Origin: an uncultured Collinsella sp.
Lineage (GTDB): Bacteria > Actinomycetota > Coriobacteriia > Coriobacteriales > Coriobacteriaceae
Assembly: GCA_900547835.1 (NCBI GenBank)
Contig: URIJ01000074.1
Location: 1 to 9,384, forward strand
Direction: 5' to 3'
DNA: 9,384 nt
The translations under genes were made by a program, and so were the position numbers. The notes beneath the pieces were generated by a model. The model was not told the origin of the DNA. It saw nothing but the letters and a program-made list of their open reading frames with translations, and made no database searches. How positions within the stretch are numbered: position 1 is the first letter of the stretch; the number at the start of each line of letters is the position of its first letter. This document shows positions 1-6,418 of the stretch, piece by piece.

Positions 1-413
1 ACGGCGCCCATGAGCGAGACGGCTTCGTCGAGCGACATACCGGTGTTTTGTGCCAAGCGCGGGGCGCAATCCTCGATCATTGCCTCCATGGTGGTCTCGT
101 AGGTGTATTTGCCGTGGTCATAGCACCACTTGCAGTAATGGTCGGTCGCGGTGCCCGTGGCGTCGGTGCCGCAGTCGTCGGGCGTGAGTATCATGCCGCA
201 GCTCTCACAGTAGTGCTCGGGCATTTCGAGCAGGTGAGACAGCGGCTCTCCGGTCACGGCTGCGATGAGCTTCATCATGTCGATGCCCGGCGTGACCTCG
301 CCGCGCTCCCAGCGGCTGACGGCCTGGCGCGTTACGTAGAGCTTGGCGGCAAGCTGTTCTTGGGTGAGATTGTTGGCACGGCGGACGGCGATGAGTTTTT
401 CTGCAAAGGCCAT
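1..413 (-). CDS. HTH (XRE-type) regulator with C-terminal zinc-ribbon, 3' end cut by window edge
   Basis: Open from an ATG at 413 to the left edge with no stop: 137 full codons, so the C-terminus is missing. Residues about 5-60 form a Cro/C1-type helix-turn-helix; the stretch LTQEQLAAKLYVTRQAVSRW (16-35) is the classic HTH core with the recognition helix at about 28-36. Residues about 67-118 match the putative zinc-ribbon family Zn_ribbon_2 (PF12674), with a CxxC pair at C69/C72 (YCESCGM) and another at C94/C97 (YCKWCYDHG), followed by the family's acidic tail (MEAMIEDCAP). That domain normally ends shortly after the point reached here, so probably only a short tail is lost. The start is fixed by a strong ribosome site (AGAAAGGAG on the minus strand, 419-427) five bases before the ATG. 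It is a likely cytoplasmic DNA-binding regulator; its ligand and targets are unknown. It is divergent from trmO. Confidence 0.9.
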   Translation of the reverse strand, partial: MAFAEKLIAVRRANNLTQEQLAAKLYVTRQAVSRWERGEVTPGIDMMKLIAAVTGEPLSHLLEMPEHYCESCGMILTPDDCGTDATGTATDHYCKWCYDHGKYTYETTMEAMIEDCAPRLAQNTGMSLDEAVSLMGA

Positions 414-443
414 GACGGCTCCTTTCTGCCGGTTGATGGCTTA

Positions 444-472
444 AGCATACGCGGCGGCTAGCGCCCTTCCAA
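444..472 (-). promoter_or_regulatory. Candidate sigma-70-type promoter of the HTH/zinc-ribbon gene
   Basis: Read on the minus strand: -35 TTGGAA (467-472), a 17-base spacer, -10 TATGCT (444-449). Each hexamer matches consensus at 4 of 6 positions and the spacing is ideal. The predicted start near 437 would give a leader of about 24 bases containing the strong ribosome site. Inferred from pattern only. Confidence 0.45.
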
Positions 473-487
473 GCAACCGTTGGTTGC
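473..487. promoter_or_regulatory. Perfect inverted repeat, candidate operator
   Basis: GCAACC-GTT-GGTTGC is a perfect 6+6 inverted repeat with a 3-base centre. It directly abuts the predicted -35 box of the divergent HTH gene and lies about 55 bases before the trmO -10 box. Dyads of this size beside a regulator's own promoter are often bound by that regulator. Autoregulation is an inference, not shown. Confidence 0.35.
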
Positions 488-541
488 ATAATCAGCGGCC
501 GCAGTAGGGAATTGCGCACAGCGCCCCGCGCACCCATGCCG

Positions 542-547
542 TACAAT
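542..547 (+). promoter_or_regulatory. Candidate -10 box (TACAAT) for leaderless trmO transcription
   Basis: TACAAT matches TATAAT at 5 of 6 positions. It ends seven bases before the ATG at 555, so a normal start-site distance would place the first transcribed base at or next to that ATG. No Shine-Dalgarno-like sequence is seen before either candidate start. No good -35 box lies at 16-18 bases; the nearest TTG-type hexamer (512-517) is 24 bases away. Confidence 0.4.
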
Positions 548-554
548 GACCGGC

Positions 555-1292
555 ATGGAACCTATTGCACACATACATACCGATCTGCCGCAGAAGTTCG
601 GCATTCCGCGCAACAGCTTTTTGGCGCCTCATCTTGAGGGGCACATTGTCTTTGAGCCGGAGTTTGCCTCTAGTGCCGCGGTTGCAGGGCTCGAGTCCTT
701 CTCGCACTTATGGCTGCTTTGGCGTTTTGAAAATGGAACGCCCGGCGGCACGGCAGAGGATATTGCTGCCGATGCCAAAACACAGGACAAAACTGGCACC
801 AATGCCAAGTGGTCGAAGACCGTGCGCCCACCGCGTCTGGGCGGAGCCGAACGCGTGGGCGTGTTTGCCACGCGCAGTCCGTTTCGCCCTAATCCCATCG
901 GCCTCACTTGCGTAAAGCTCGATCGCGTTGAGCTCACGGCTGACGGTCCCATCATTCACGTACTGGGAGCCGACCTGCGCGACGGTACGCCCATCTACGA
1001 CATCAAGCCCTACATTCCGTTTGCGGACTGTCATCCGGACGCAACGGGCGGATGGATTGAGGATGCTCCGTGGCAAGAGCTCGACGTCGAGTTTCCGCAG
1101 GCACTGCAAGACAAGGTCCTGCCCGCAAAACTGTCCGGCCTGATCGAGGTTCTTCGCCAGGATCCGCGCCGCGCCGGCAGCAAACACGAGCCCGATCGTG
1201 TCTACCACTTGGCTTATGCTGGGCTCGACGCGTCGTTTACGGTCGACGGGGCACAGCTTACCGTGGTAGACGTTAGCGAGGCGCAAAGCTAG
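555..1292 (+). CDS. trmO: tRNA (N6-threonylcarbamoyladenosine(37)-N6)-methyltransferase TrmO
   Basis: A 245-aa member of the TrmO/TsaA (YaeB) family. In characterised members this SAM-dependent enzyme N-methylates t6A at position 37 of threonine tRNAs to m6t6A, tuning ACY codon decoding in the cytoplasm. Family motifs are all present, numbered from this start: GLESFSHLWLLWRFE (46-60), VRPPRLGG (90-97), GVFATRSPFRPNPIGL (102-117), DGTPIYDIKPYIPFAD (143-158), and the C-terminal-domain motif VLRQDPRRA near 199-207, which aligns with the E. coli QDPRP segment. The length is close to the E. coli protein. The start at 555 (MEPIAHI) is preferred over the in-frame ATG at 546 because family members begin at about this point and because the likely -10 box covers the upstream ATG. 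It appears monocistronic. Confidence 0.93.
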   Translation: MEPIAHIHTDLPQKFGIPRNSFLAPHLEGHIVFEPEFASSAAVAGLESFSHLWLLWRFENGTPGGTAEDIAADAKTQDKTGTNAKWSKTVRPPRLGGAERVGVFATRSPFRPNPIGLTCVKLDRVELTADGPIIHVLGADLRDGTPIYDIKPYIPFADCHPDATGGWIEDAPWQELDVEFPQALQDKVLPAKLSGLIEVLRQDPRRAGSKHEPDRVYHLAYAGLDASFTVDGAQLTVVDVSEAQS

Positions 1293-1310
1293 CCACTGCG
1301 GCGTTTGCGC
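1281..1310 (+). terminator. Weak hairpin at the end of trmO
   Basis: GCGCAAA (1281-1287) pairs with TTTGCGC (1304-1310), with a minor inner GCC/GGC pairing. The hairpin spans the trmO stop codon (TAG 1290-1292). The stem is only 7 bp, the loop is large and no T-run follows, so a terminator role is doubtful. Confidence 0.22.
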
Positions 1311-1336
1311 TCCGGTCAAATTCGGCATTAAAACCC

Positions 1337-1366
1337 GTGTCAAAACCACCCGTCCTGGTGGACAAT
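1337..1366 (+). promoter_or_regulatory. Candidate promoter of the MalY/PatB-family gene
   Basis: GTGTCA (1337-1342) as -35 and GACAAT (1361-1366) as -10, each 4 of 6 to consensus, with an 18-base spacer. The predicted start near 1373 leaves a leader of about 34 bases with GGGAG before the ATG at 1407. Pattern evidence only. Confidence 0.3.
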
Positions 1367-1406
1367 AACGCCTACCGAACCAATCCGCTTTGCACGGGAG
1401 CCCAGC

Positions 1407-2618
1407 ATGAAATACGACTTCACCTCAATCATCAACCGCCACGGCATGGACGCCATCGCCGTTGACTCTTGGGGCGAGATCCCCGGTATGGCTCCGAACG
1501 CACCCGACGAGGGCTTCGACCGCATTCCCATGTGGGTGGCCGACATGAACTTTGCCACGGTGCCCACGGTCCAGGAACACATCATTCAGCGCGCCCAGCA
1601 CCCCATGTTTGGCTACTTCAATCCGCGCCCCGAGTACTTCGACCGCATCATCGAATGGCAGAGCCGCCGCAATGGCGTCAAGGGCTTGGCGCCGGAGCAT
1701 ATCGGCTATGAAAACGGCGTGCTGGGCGGCGTCGTATCGACGCTGCGCTCGTACGTCCAGCCGGGTGACGCGGTGCTAGTCCATAGCCCCACCTACATCG
1801 GTTTTACCAAGTCCATCGAGGCCGCGGGCTACCGTATTGTCCATAGCCCGCTTAAGCTGGACGAACAGGGCGTGTGGCGCATGGACTTTGAGGACATGGA
1901 GCGCAAACTCGCCCAAAACCACATCCATGCCGCGGTGTTCTGCTCGCCGCACAATCCCTGCGGCCGCGTATGGGAGCGCGACGAGATCGAGCGCGCCATG
2001 GACATCTACCGCCAGCACGATTGCGTGGTGATCTCGGACGAGATTTGGTCCGACATCATCCGTCCCGGGCACAAGCATATTCCGACGCAGTCGGTGAGCG
2101 AGGACGCCCGCATGCGCACGGTGGCTCTTTATGCACCTAGCAAGACCTTCAATCTGGCGGGCCTGGTTGGCAGCTACCACATCATCTACAACGAGACGCT
2201 GCGCGACCGCGTGTGCGCTGTGTCCAACAAGACTCACTACAACGAGATGAATGTCCTCTCGATGCATGCGCTCATCGGTGCCTACCAGTCGCAGGGCTAC
2301 GAGTGGGTGGACGAGCTCAACGAGGTCATCAAGGGCAACGTCGACTATTTCTGCGATTACGTTGACGAGCATTTTAAGGGCGTGGCCTATTCGCGCCCGC
2401 AGGGCACCTATATGGTGTTCCTGGACTGCACCGAATGGTGCCGCGCACACGGTCGCGACATTCAGTGGCTGCTCGACGAGGGTGCGCGCGTGGGCGTAGG
2501 CTATCAGGACGGCCGCCCATTCCACGGCCCCTGTCACATTCGCGTGAACCTGGCGCTGCCGCTTTCGCGCGTAAAGGAGGCGTGCGACCGCCTGGATCGT
2601 TACGTTTTTAATGCATAG
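1407..2618 (+). CDS. MalY/PatB-family PLP-dependent C-S lyase / aminotransferase
   Basis: A 403-aa fold-type I PLP enzyme of the aminotransferase class I/II superfamily, MalY/PatB branch. Visible marks: an N-terminal segment RIPMWVADMNFATVP (39-53) typical of this branch, substrate/phosphate-region SPTYIGF (127-133), SPHNPCGRVW (180-189) with the cofactor-contacting Asn183, ISDEIWSDI (209-217) with Asp211 for the pyridine nitrogen, APSKTFNLAG (243-252) with the Schiff-base Lys246, and HIRVNLALP (377-385) with the carboxylate-binding Arg379. Length is normal for the family. Family members cleave cystathionine or cysteine beta C-S bonds, giving pyruvate, ammonia and a thiol or sulfide; some have secondary regulatory roles, as MalY does in E. 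coli. Substrate cannot be fixed from sequence. The protein is cytoplasmic with no signal peptide. GGGAG at about 1398-1402 supports the ATG. It stands alone between trmO and a hairpin. Confidence 0.92.
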   Translation: MKYDFTSIINRHGMDAIAVDSWGEIPGMAPNAPDEGFDRIPMWVADMNFATVPTVQEHIIQRAQHPMFGYFNPRPEYFDRIIEWQSRRNGVKGLAPEHIGYENGVLGGVVSTLRSYVQPGDAVLVHSPTYIGFTKSIEAAGYRIVHSPLKLDEQGVWRMDFEDMERKLAQNHIHAAVFCSPHNPCGRVWERDEIERAMDIYRQHDCVVISDEIWSDIIRPGHKHIPTQSVSEDARMRTVALYAPSKTFNLAGLVGSYHIIYNETLRDRVCAVSNKTHYNEMNVLSMHALIGAYQSQGYEWVDELNEVIKGNVDYFCDYVDEHFKGVAYSRPQGTYMVFLDCTEWCRAHGRDIQWLLDEGARVGVGYQDGRPFHGPCHIRVNLALPLSRVKEACDRLDRYVFNA

Positions 2619-2637
2619 CAAACGTTCTCTGTGTATA

Positions 2638-2670
2638 GGGGCCTTTTGGTCAGATTGGCCAGAAGGCCCC
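2638..2670 (+). terminator. Strong hairpin after the MalY/PatB gene, no U-tract
   Basis: GGGGCCTTTTGGTC (2638-2651) pairs with GGCCAGAAGGCCCC (2657-2670) over 14 bp, with two G-U pairs and a 5-base AGATT loop. It starts 20 bases after the stop codon. No T-run follows (ACATGG), so it may terminate inefficiently or act mainly as a 3'-end stabiliser or partial attenuator ahead of the lipoprotein gene. Confidence 0.6.
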
Positions 2671-2756
2671 ACATGGTAAGGCGTTCGTAATCATTGGGCG
2701 GTTCTCGTATGCCGCCTGCTATTATTAGCCCATTGCTGCCAACAAACAGGACCGTC

Positions 2757-2761
2757 AGGAG
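2757..2761 (+). promoter_or_regulatory. Ribosome binding site that sets the lipoprotein start
   Basis: AGGAG lies four bases before the ATG at 2766. It selects this start over an in-frame ATG at 2694, which would put a 24-residue non-signal-like extension ahead of the lipoprotein signal peptide. Confidence 0.7.
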
Positions 2762-2765
2762 CTTG

Positions 2766-3638
2766 ATGAAAGGACCCCGCCGCCCGGTTGCCATAACGTT
2801 ATTGCTTGCGCTCGCGATAGTGGGTGTATTTGGCGTGGCGATAACGGGTTGCTCTGGGTCGAGCAACGGCGCCTCGGCCTCTTCGGCAAAAAGCACGGCC
2901 TCGCAGGCAAAAGGCGATGACGACGACCTTAAGACGCTCAACGTCGGAAGCGACCTCTATCCACCGTTTGTGTATACCGACGAGTACGGCGATATCGTTG
3001 GCCTGGACGTCGAGATATTAACCGAGGCTTTGGCCCGCATTGGTTACAAGCCAAAATACCAGATGATCGATTGGGAAAAGAAGAAAGAGCTGCTGGCGAG
3101 CGGCGAACTCGATTGTGTCATGGGCAGCTTTAGTATGACGGGTCGCGAAAACGAATATCGTTGGGCCGGCCCGTACCTTGCGAGCCGCCAGGTGGTCGCG
3201 GTCGATCCCCAGAGCGATATCTACACGCTTGCCGATCTTGAGGATAAGATCGTGGCGGTTCAGTCCACCACCAAGCCCGAGGACATTTTGCTCAATCGCA
3301 TAAATGAAAACGTTCCGCAGATCAAGGAACTCTACAGCTTTTCGGACGGTTCATACCTGAACCCGGCGCTCGTCGAGGGCCTGGTCGACGCTATCGCCGC
3401 GCATGAGTCCTCGTTCCTCACCTACGAAAAAGACTATGGTGTGACATATCGCATTTTGGATGAGCCGCTGCTAGAGGTTGGTTTGGGCACCGCTTTCGAT
3501 ATCAACGATACGCGCGGCATCGACGTCAAGCTCACTCATGCCTACCAAGAAATGCTTGCCGATGGCACCATGGAACGCCTGGTGTCAAAGTACTTCGATG
3601 ACCCTTCGCCATTTTTGAATATGGAGGGCCTGTCATGA
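2766..3638 (+). CDS. Substrate-binding lipoprotein (SBP_bac_3, amino-acid type) coupled to a hybrid kinase
   Basis: A 290-aa secreted, lipid-anchored solute-binding protein. Residues 1-28 are a lipoprotein signal peptide: a basic start (MKGPRR), a hydrophobic core (8-27) and the lipobox ITGC with acceptor Cys29. A Ser/Ala-rich linker follows (30-50). Residues about 56-278 are an SBP_bac_3 domain: VGSDLYPPFVY (60-70), DIVGLDVEILTEALARIGY (76-94), ELDCVMGSFSMTGREN (114-129) with Arg127 at the usual ligand-carboxylate position, AGPYLASRQVVAV (134-146), and the closing helix EMLADGTMERLVSKYF (262-277). Such domains usually bind amino acids or related small acids for ABC uptake, but no permease or ATPase gene adjoins. 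Its stop codon overlaps the start of the hybrid kinase gene (ATGA), so it is inferred to be a ligand-presenting partner of that kinase. No convincing promoter was found in 2671-2756; TATTAT at 2720-2725 lacks a well-spaced -35. The ligand is unknown. Confidence 0.9.
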   Translation: MKGPRRPVAITLLLALAIVGVFGVAITGCSGSSNGASASSAKSTASQAKGDDDDLKTLNVGSDLYPPFVYTDEYGDIVGLDVEILTEALARIGYKPKYQMIDWEKKKELLASGELDCVMGSFSMTGRENEYRWAGPYLASRQVVAVDPQSDIYTLADLEDKIVAVQSTTKPEDILLNRINENVPQIKELYSFSDGSYLNPALVEGLVDAIAAHESSFLTYEKDYGVTYRILDEPLLEVGLGTAFDINDTRGIDVKLTHAYQEMLADGTMERLVSKYFDDPSPFLNMEGLS

Positions 3639-5827
3639 TCGATGCGCCCGACCACGCTGCTCAGGAGCGGGGCAATCGTTCGGCAGGGGCATGGCTCCTT
3701 GTCGCTCTGCTGGGGATAGCGCTCTCGGTTGTTGCCGGCATGATGAGCTACGGTTACACGACGGCCCAAGCCGAGCAGCGCTTTGCCGACGTTGTCGATT
3801 ACGTGGCGACGCAGAGCCTTTCCTACGATGCATTCAACAGCGCCTATACGACCAAAAACCTGATTCGCGTTATGGAGATCGCCGGAGAGGCTGCCCGCGA
3901 TATGGAGCGCGACGGTTCGGTGGATAGCGCCATGCTGGAGCAATATGCCGACCAGTTCAACGTGAGCGCGCTGATCGTGACGGACGCATCGGGCAATTTG
4001 GTGTCCGAGTCCTCGACGGGCGATGTGGGCTACGAGTCGCTCGCTGCGTATCTCAAAGAATCACCCGTGCTGGAGGTGGCAACTCATCCGCTTAAGTCCT
4101 ATACCGCCCGCATCACGCTTGCGGATGATTCGGTCGCAGACATTGGCTGCGTGACTCGGCAGGATGGCGAGGGCATCGTTATCGCGGTAAGGCATCAGAG
4201 CGCGAAGGCGGTTGCAAGCAATACACTCAAACTGCAGAGCTTGCTTGATGGCTATGAAACCATCGATAGCGGCAATATCGTGATCGAAAGCGACGGCAAG
4301 GTCGTTGCGACCAATGCCGTTGAACCCACCGTATTGGGCGTGTTCGATCTGCCTGCGACGGATGTCTTCATTGTCGACGGTATTAAGGATCGATGCCTGG
4401 CTGGTAAGGTCAGATTGGTTAACGCCGACGGCGAGTGGTATTTGGGCACATTTGGAAAAGCGCACAAATTCTATGTGTACACCTATGCCTCGGCGCGGCG
4501 TTACTTTGAGGTTGTCGCGGCTGTTGCTGCCGGCGTGCTGGCGCTCTACAGCGGTGTTATAGCCGTTGTTGTGACGGTGCGTCGCCGCGCTGATCGTCGA
4601 CGTTTGACGGACTTGCTGCAGCAGGAGCGCGACTATGGCGACAAGCTGGCAAAGGCGGCGCGTGAGGCCTCGTCTGCCAACTCGGCAAAGACGGAGTTTT
4701 TGCGTCGCATGAGCCACGATCTGCGCACGCCCATCAACGGCATTCGCGGCATGGTCGAGGTTGGCGATGCCAATGCGGACGATCTGCAAAAGCAGACTGA
4801 GTGCCGCTCAAAAATTTGGACGGCATCGGGACTGCTGCTCGACCTTGCCAACGAGGCGCTCGATATGAGTCGCCTGGAGAGCGGCCAGGTCGACCTGAAC
4901 CTCGTACCCACAAATTTGGTGGCACTCAACTGTGAAGTGCGCGATATTCTGGAGCGCCAGGCCGAGGAGCGTCTGGTGACAATTATCTGCGACCAGCAGA
5001 CGCTTGATCATCCCTATGCACGGGTGAGCGTGACGCACCTCAAGCGCTTGTTGCTCAATATTGCCGGCAATGCCGTCAAGTACAACCGCCAGGGCGGCTA
5101 TGTTCGCCTGGTGTGCCGCGAGGTGGAACCTGTAGATGGCGTCCCCGTCTATGAATACACGATCGCCGACAACGGTATTGGCATGAGCGAGGAGTTCCAG
5201 CAGCACCTCTACGAGCCGTTTTGCCGCGAGGAGCAACAGGTGGAAGGCGCCTCATCGGGAACTGGCCTGGGCGCGCCTATCGCAAAACAGCTGGTGGAGC
5301 TTATGGACGGAACCATGAGCTTTACGAGCGTCTTGGGGCAGGGGACGACGTTTACCATCCGCCTGCCGTTCGAGAAGTGCGACCGCTCCGAGATTCCTCA
5401 GGCAGTTCCCGCGGATGCGGGAGACGGCGATGCGCTCCAGGGCTTGCGCGTTTTGCTCGTAGAGGATAACGATCTGAATGCCGAGATCGCGCAGTTTACG
5501 CTCAGCCGTGCCGGTGCCGTCGTGACGCATGCTAAGGATGGCGAGTCTGCCGTTGAGGCGTTTGCCGCGAGCGCACCGCACGAGTACGACGTGGTGTTGA
5601 TGGACATCATGATGCCTGGCATCGATGGCCTTGAGGCCACGCGTCAGATTCGAGCACTCGATCGCGAGGATGCCGCGACCACGCCGATTATCGCCGTGAG
5701 TGCCAACGCCTTTGCCGACGACCGTAGGCTTTCGCGTGAGGCGGGCATGAACGCGCACCTGAGCAAACCTGTGAGCTCGCAAGAGCTCGTCGAGGCGCTA
5801 GCGCACATCGCCGCCGACGCTTCATAA
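3635..5827 (+). CDS. Membrane hybrid sensor histidine kinase (TM - extracytoplasmic domain - TM - HisKA - HATPase - REC)
   Basis: A 730-aa hybrid two-component kinase. Order of parts: transmembrane segment about 19-41; extracytoplasmic region about 42-287, with two PAS-like strand patterns (SALIVTDASGNLVSES at 111-126; GNIVIESDGKVVATN at 213-227) suggesting a double-Cache fold; transmembrane segment about 289-315; a charged linker helix with no HAMP recognised; HisKA with phospho-acceptor His361 in MSHDLRTPING (359-369); HATPase_c with N-box Asn479, G1 DNGIGM (512-517) and G2 GTGLGAPIA (542-550); and a C-terminal receiver about 604-725 with acidic Glu610/Asp611, phospho-acceptor Asp657 (LMDIMMPG), Ser689 and Lys711. 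All catalytic residues look intact. There is no Hpt or output domain. The start ATG overlaps the lipoprotein stop (ATGA) and has GGAGGG (3623-3628) six bases upstream, implying translational coupling. The double-Cache call is moderate; the kinase call is firm. Confidence 0.95.
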   Translation: MIDAPDHAAQERGNRSAGAWLLVALLGIALSVVAGMMSYGYTTAQAEQRFADVVDYVATQSLSYDAFNSAYTTKNLIRVMEIAGEAARDMERDGSVDSAMLEQYADQFNVSALIVTDASGNLVSESSTGDVGYESLAAYLKESPVLEVATHPLKSYTARITLADDSVADIGCVTRQDGEGIVIAVRHQSAKAVASNTLKLQSLLDGYETIDSGNIVIESDGKVVATNAVEPTVLGVFDLPATDVFIVDGIKDRCLAGKVRLVNADGEWYLGTFGKAHKFYVYTYASARRYFEVVAAVAAGVLALYSGVIAVVVTVRRRADRRRLTDLLQQERDYGDKLAKAAREASSANSAKTEFLRRMSHDLRTPINGIRGMVEVGDANADDLQKQTECRSKIWTASGLLLDLANEALDMSRLESGQVDLNLVPTNLVALNCEVRDILERQAEERLVTIICDQQTLDHPYARVSVTHLKRLLLNIAGNAVKYNRQGGYVRLVCREVEPVDGVPVYEYTIADNGIGMSEEFQQHLYEPFCREEQQVEGASSGTGLGAPIAKQLVELMDGTMSFTSVLGQGTTFTIRLPFEKCDRSEIPQAVPADAGDGDALQGLRVLLVEDNDLNAEIAQFTLSRAGAVVTHAKDGESAVEAFAASAPHEYDVVLMDIMMPGIDGLEATRQIRALDREDAATTPIIAVSANAFADDRRLSREAGMNAHLSKPVSSQELVEALAHIAADAS

Positions 5828-5829
5828 GC

Positions 5830-5869
5830 ATATGGCCCGGTTCCAAGGTGGGTTGGAACCGGGCCATAT
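5830..5869. terminator. Perfect 17-bp hairpin between convergent genes, likely bidirectional terminator
   Basis: ATATGGCCCGGTTCCAA (5830-5846) is exactly complementary to 5853-5869 across a 6-base loop (GGTGGG). Three more pairs (AGC/GCT) can form beyond a single bulged T at 5870. It begins three bases after the plus-strand kinase stop and 28 bases beyond the stop of the minus-strand PNPOx-type gene, so it can serve both. T-runs on either side are poor. Confidence 0.75.
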
Positions 5870-5896
5870 TGCTATTGATGAGGCCTGCTGAGGGGC

Positions 5897-6376
5897 TTAC
5901 TTTTCCTGAATCTGCTTACCGCAGAGATGCTCAATCGTAATTTCGTAGAGCTGGACGCCCTTGATGTCCTTGGCGATCTCCTCTTCGACTTCTTCGGCGG
6001 AAGGGTAGTACTTAAGGGCGAGCTGGCGGACTTTGTCCTCGATAAACGCGGGGGTGTCATTCGCCAGGCGACAACGGCCAAAGACGACGGTGCTCATAAC
6101 GTAGGGAGCCCAGTCACCGTCCTTGTACCACTCGTTGCCGTAAACGGTAAAGCAGACCTTGTCATCGCGCTTGAGTGCGTCGACCTTGTGGCCAGCCTTG
6201 GCGCCATGGAAATAAATCTTGTCGCGCTCGGCGTCAAAGAAGTAGTTGACGGGGATGGCGTACGGGTAGCCATCGTCGCCGTTGACGGCAAAGACGCCGC
6301 GCTTGCAGGTGGCGAGCAACTTGCGCGCTTCCTCGTCAGTGATGGCGCGTTTCTTTCGACGTAAGGGCCTAAACAT
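5897..6376 (-). CDS. Pyridoxamine 5'-phosphate oxidase-fold protein (Pyridox_ox_2 / NimA-related)
   Basis: A 159-aa small flavin-binding split-barrel protein. Its sequence pattern fits the Pyridox_ox_2 family (PF12900), which includes the NimA-type 5-nitroimidazole-reducing proteins: a basic N-terminus then AITDEEARKLLATCKRGVFA (11-30), DDGYPYAIPVNYFFD (34-48), KIYFHGAKAGHKVDALKRDD (53-72), CFTVYGNEW (75-83), and the later segment STVVFGRCRL (95-104). Family members use FMN or a related cofactor, but most are uncharacterised, so neither vitamin B6 oxidation nor drug resistance should be assumed. It has no signal peptide and is probably cytoplasmic. The start at 6376 is chosen over an in-frame ATG at 6415 because a strong ribosome site precedes it and the 13 extra residues (MLNHHARPERKPT) are not family-like. 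It lies 42 bp downstream of the minus-strand hybrid kinase and is probably co-transcribed with it. No separate promoter was convincing. Confidence 0.85.
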   Translation of the reverse strand: MFRPLRRKKRAITDEEARKLLATCKRGVFAVNGDDGYPYAIPVNYFFDAERDKIYFHGAKAGHKVDALKRDDKVCFTVYGNEWYKDGDWAPYVMSTVVFGRCRLANDTPAFIEDKVRQLALKYYPSAEEVEEEIAKDIKGVQLYEITIEHLCGKQIQEK

Positions 6377-6384
6377 CGTTGGTT

Positions 6385-6392
6385 TCCTTTCT
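6385..6392 (-). promoter_or_regulatory. Ribosome binding site that sets the PNPOx-type start
   Basis: AGAAAGGA on the minus strand, eight bases before the ATG at 6376. It lies inside the longer alternative reading from 6415 and so argues for the shorter protein. It closely matches the site of the HTH gene at 419-427. Confidence 0.7.
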
Positions 6393-6418
6393 GGTCGTGC
6401 GTGGTGGTTGAGCACAAA

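Noticed and set aside
421..432. CCTTTCTGCCGG at 421-432 is also found inside the palindrome at 9330-9341.
   Set aside because: At the first site it is explained by the HTH gene's ribosome binding site, there is no palindrome around it, and a few shared 12-mers are expected by chance.
1776..2672. Long open frame on the minus strand opposite the MalY/PatB gene (about 298 codons).
   Set aside because: It mirrors the codon bias of a clear PLP enzyme on the plus strand, has no family-like motifs and no ribosome site; this is a common artefact in GC-rich genes.
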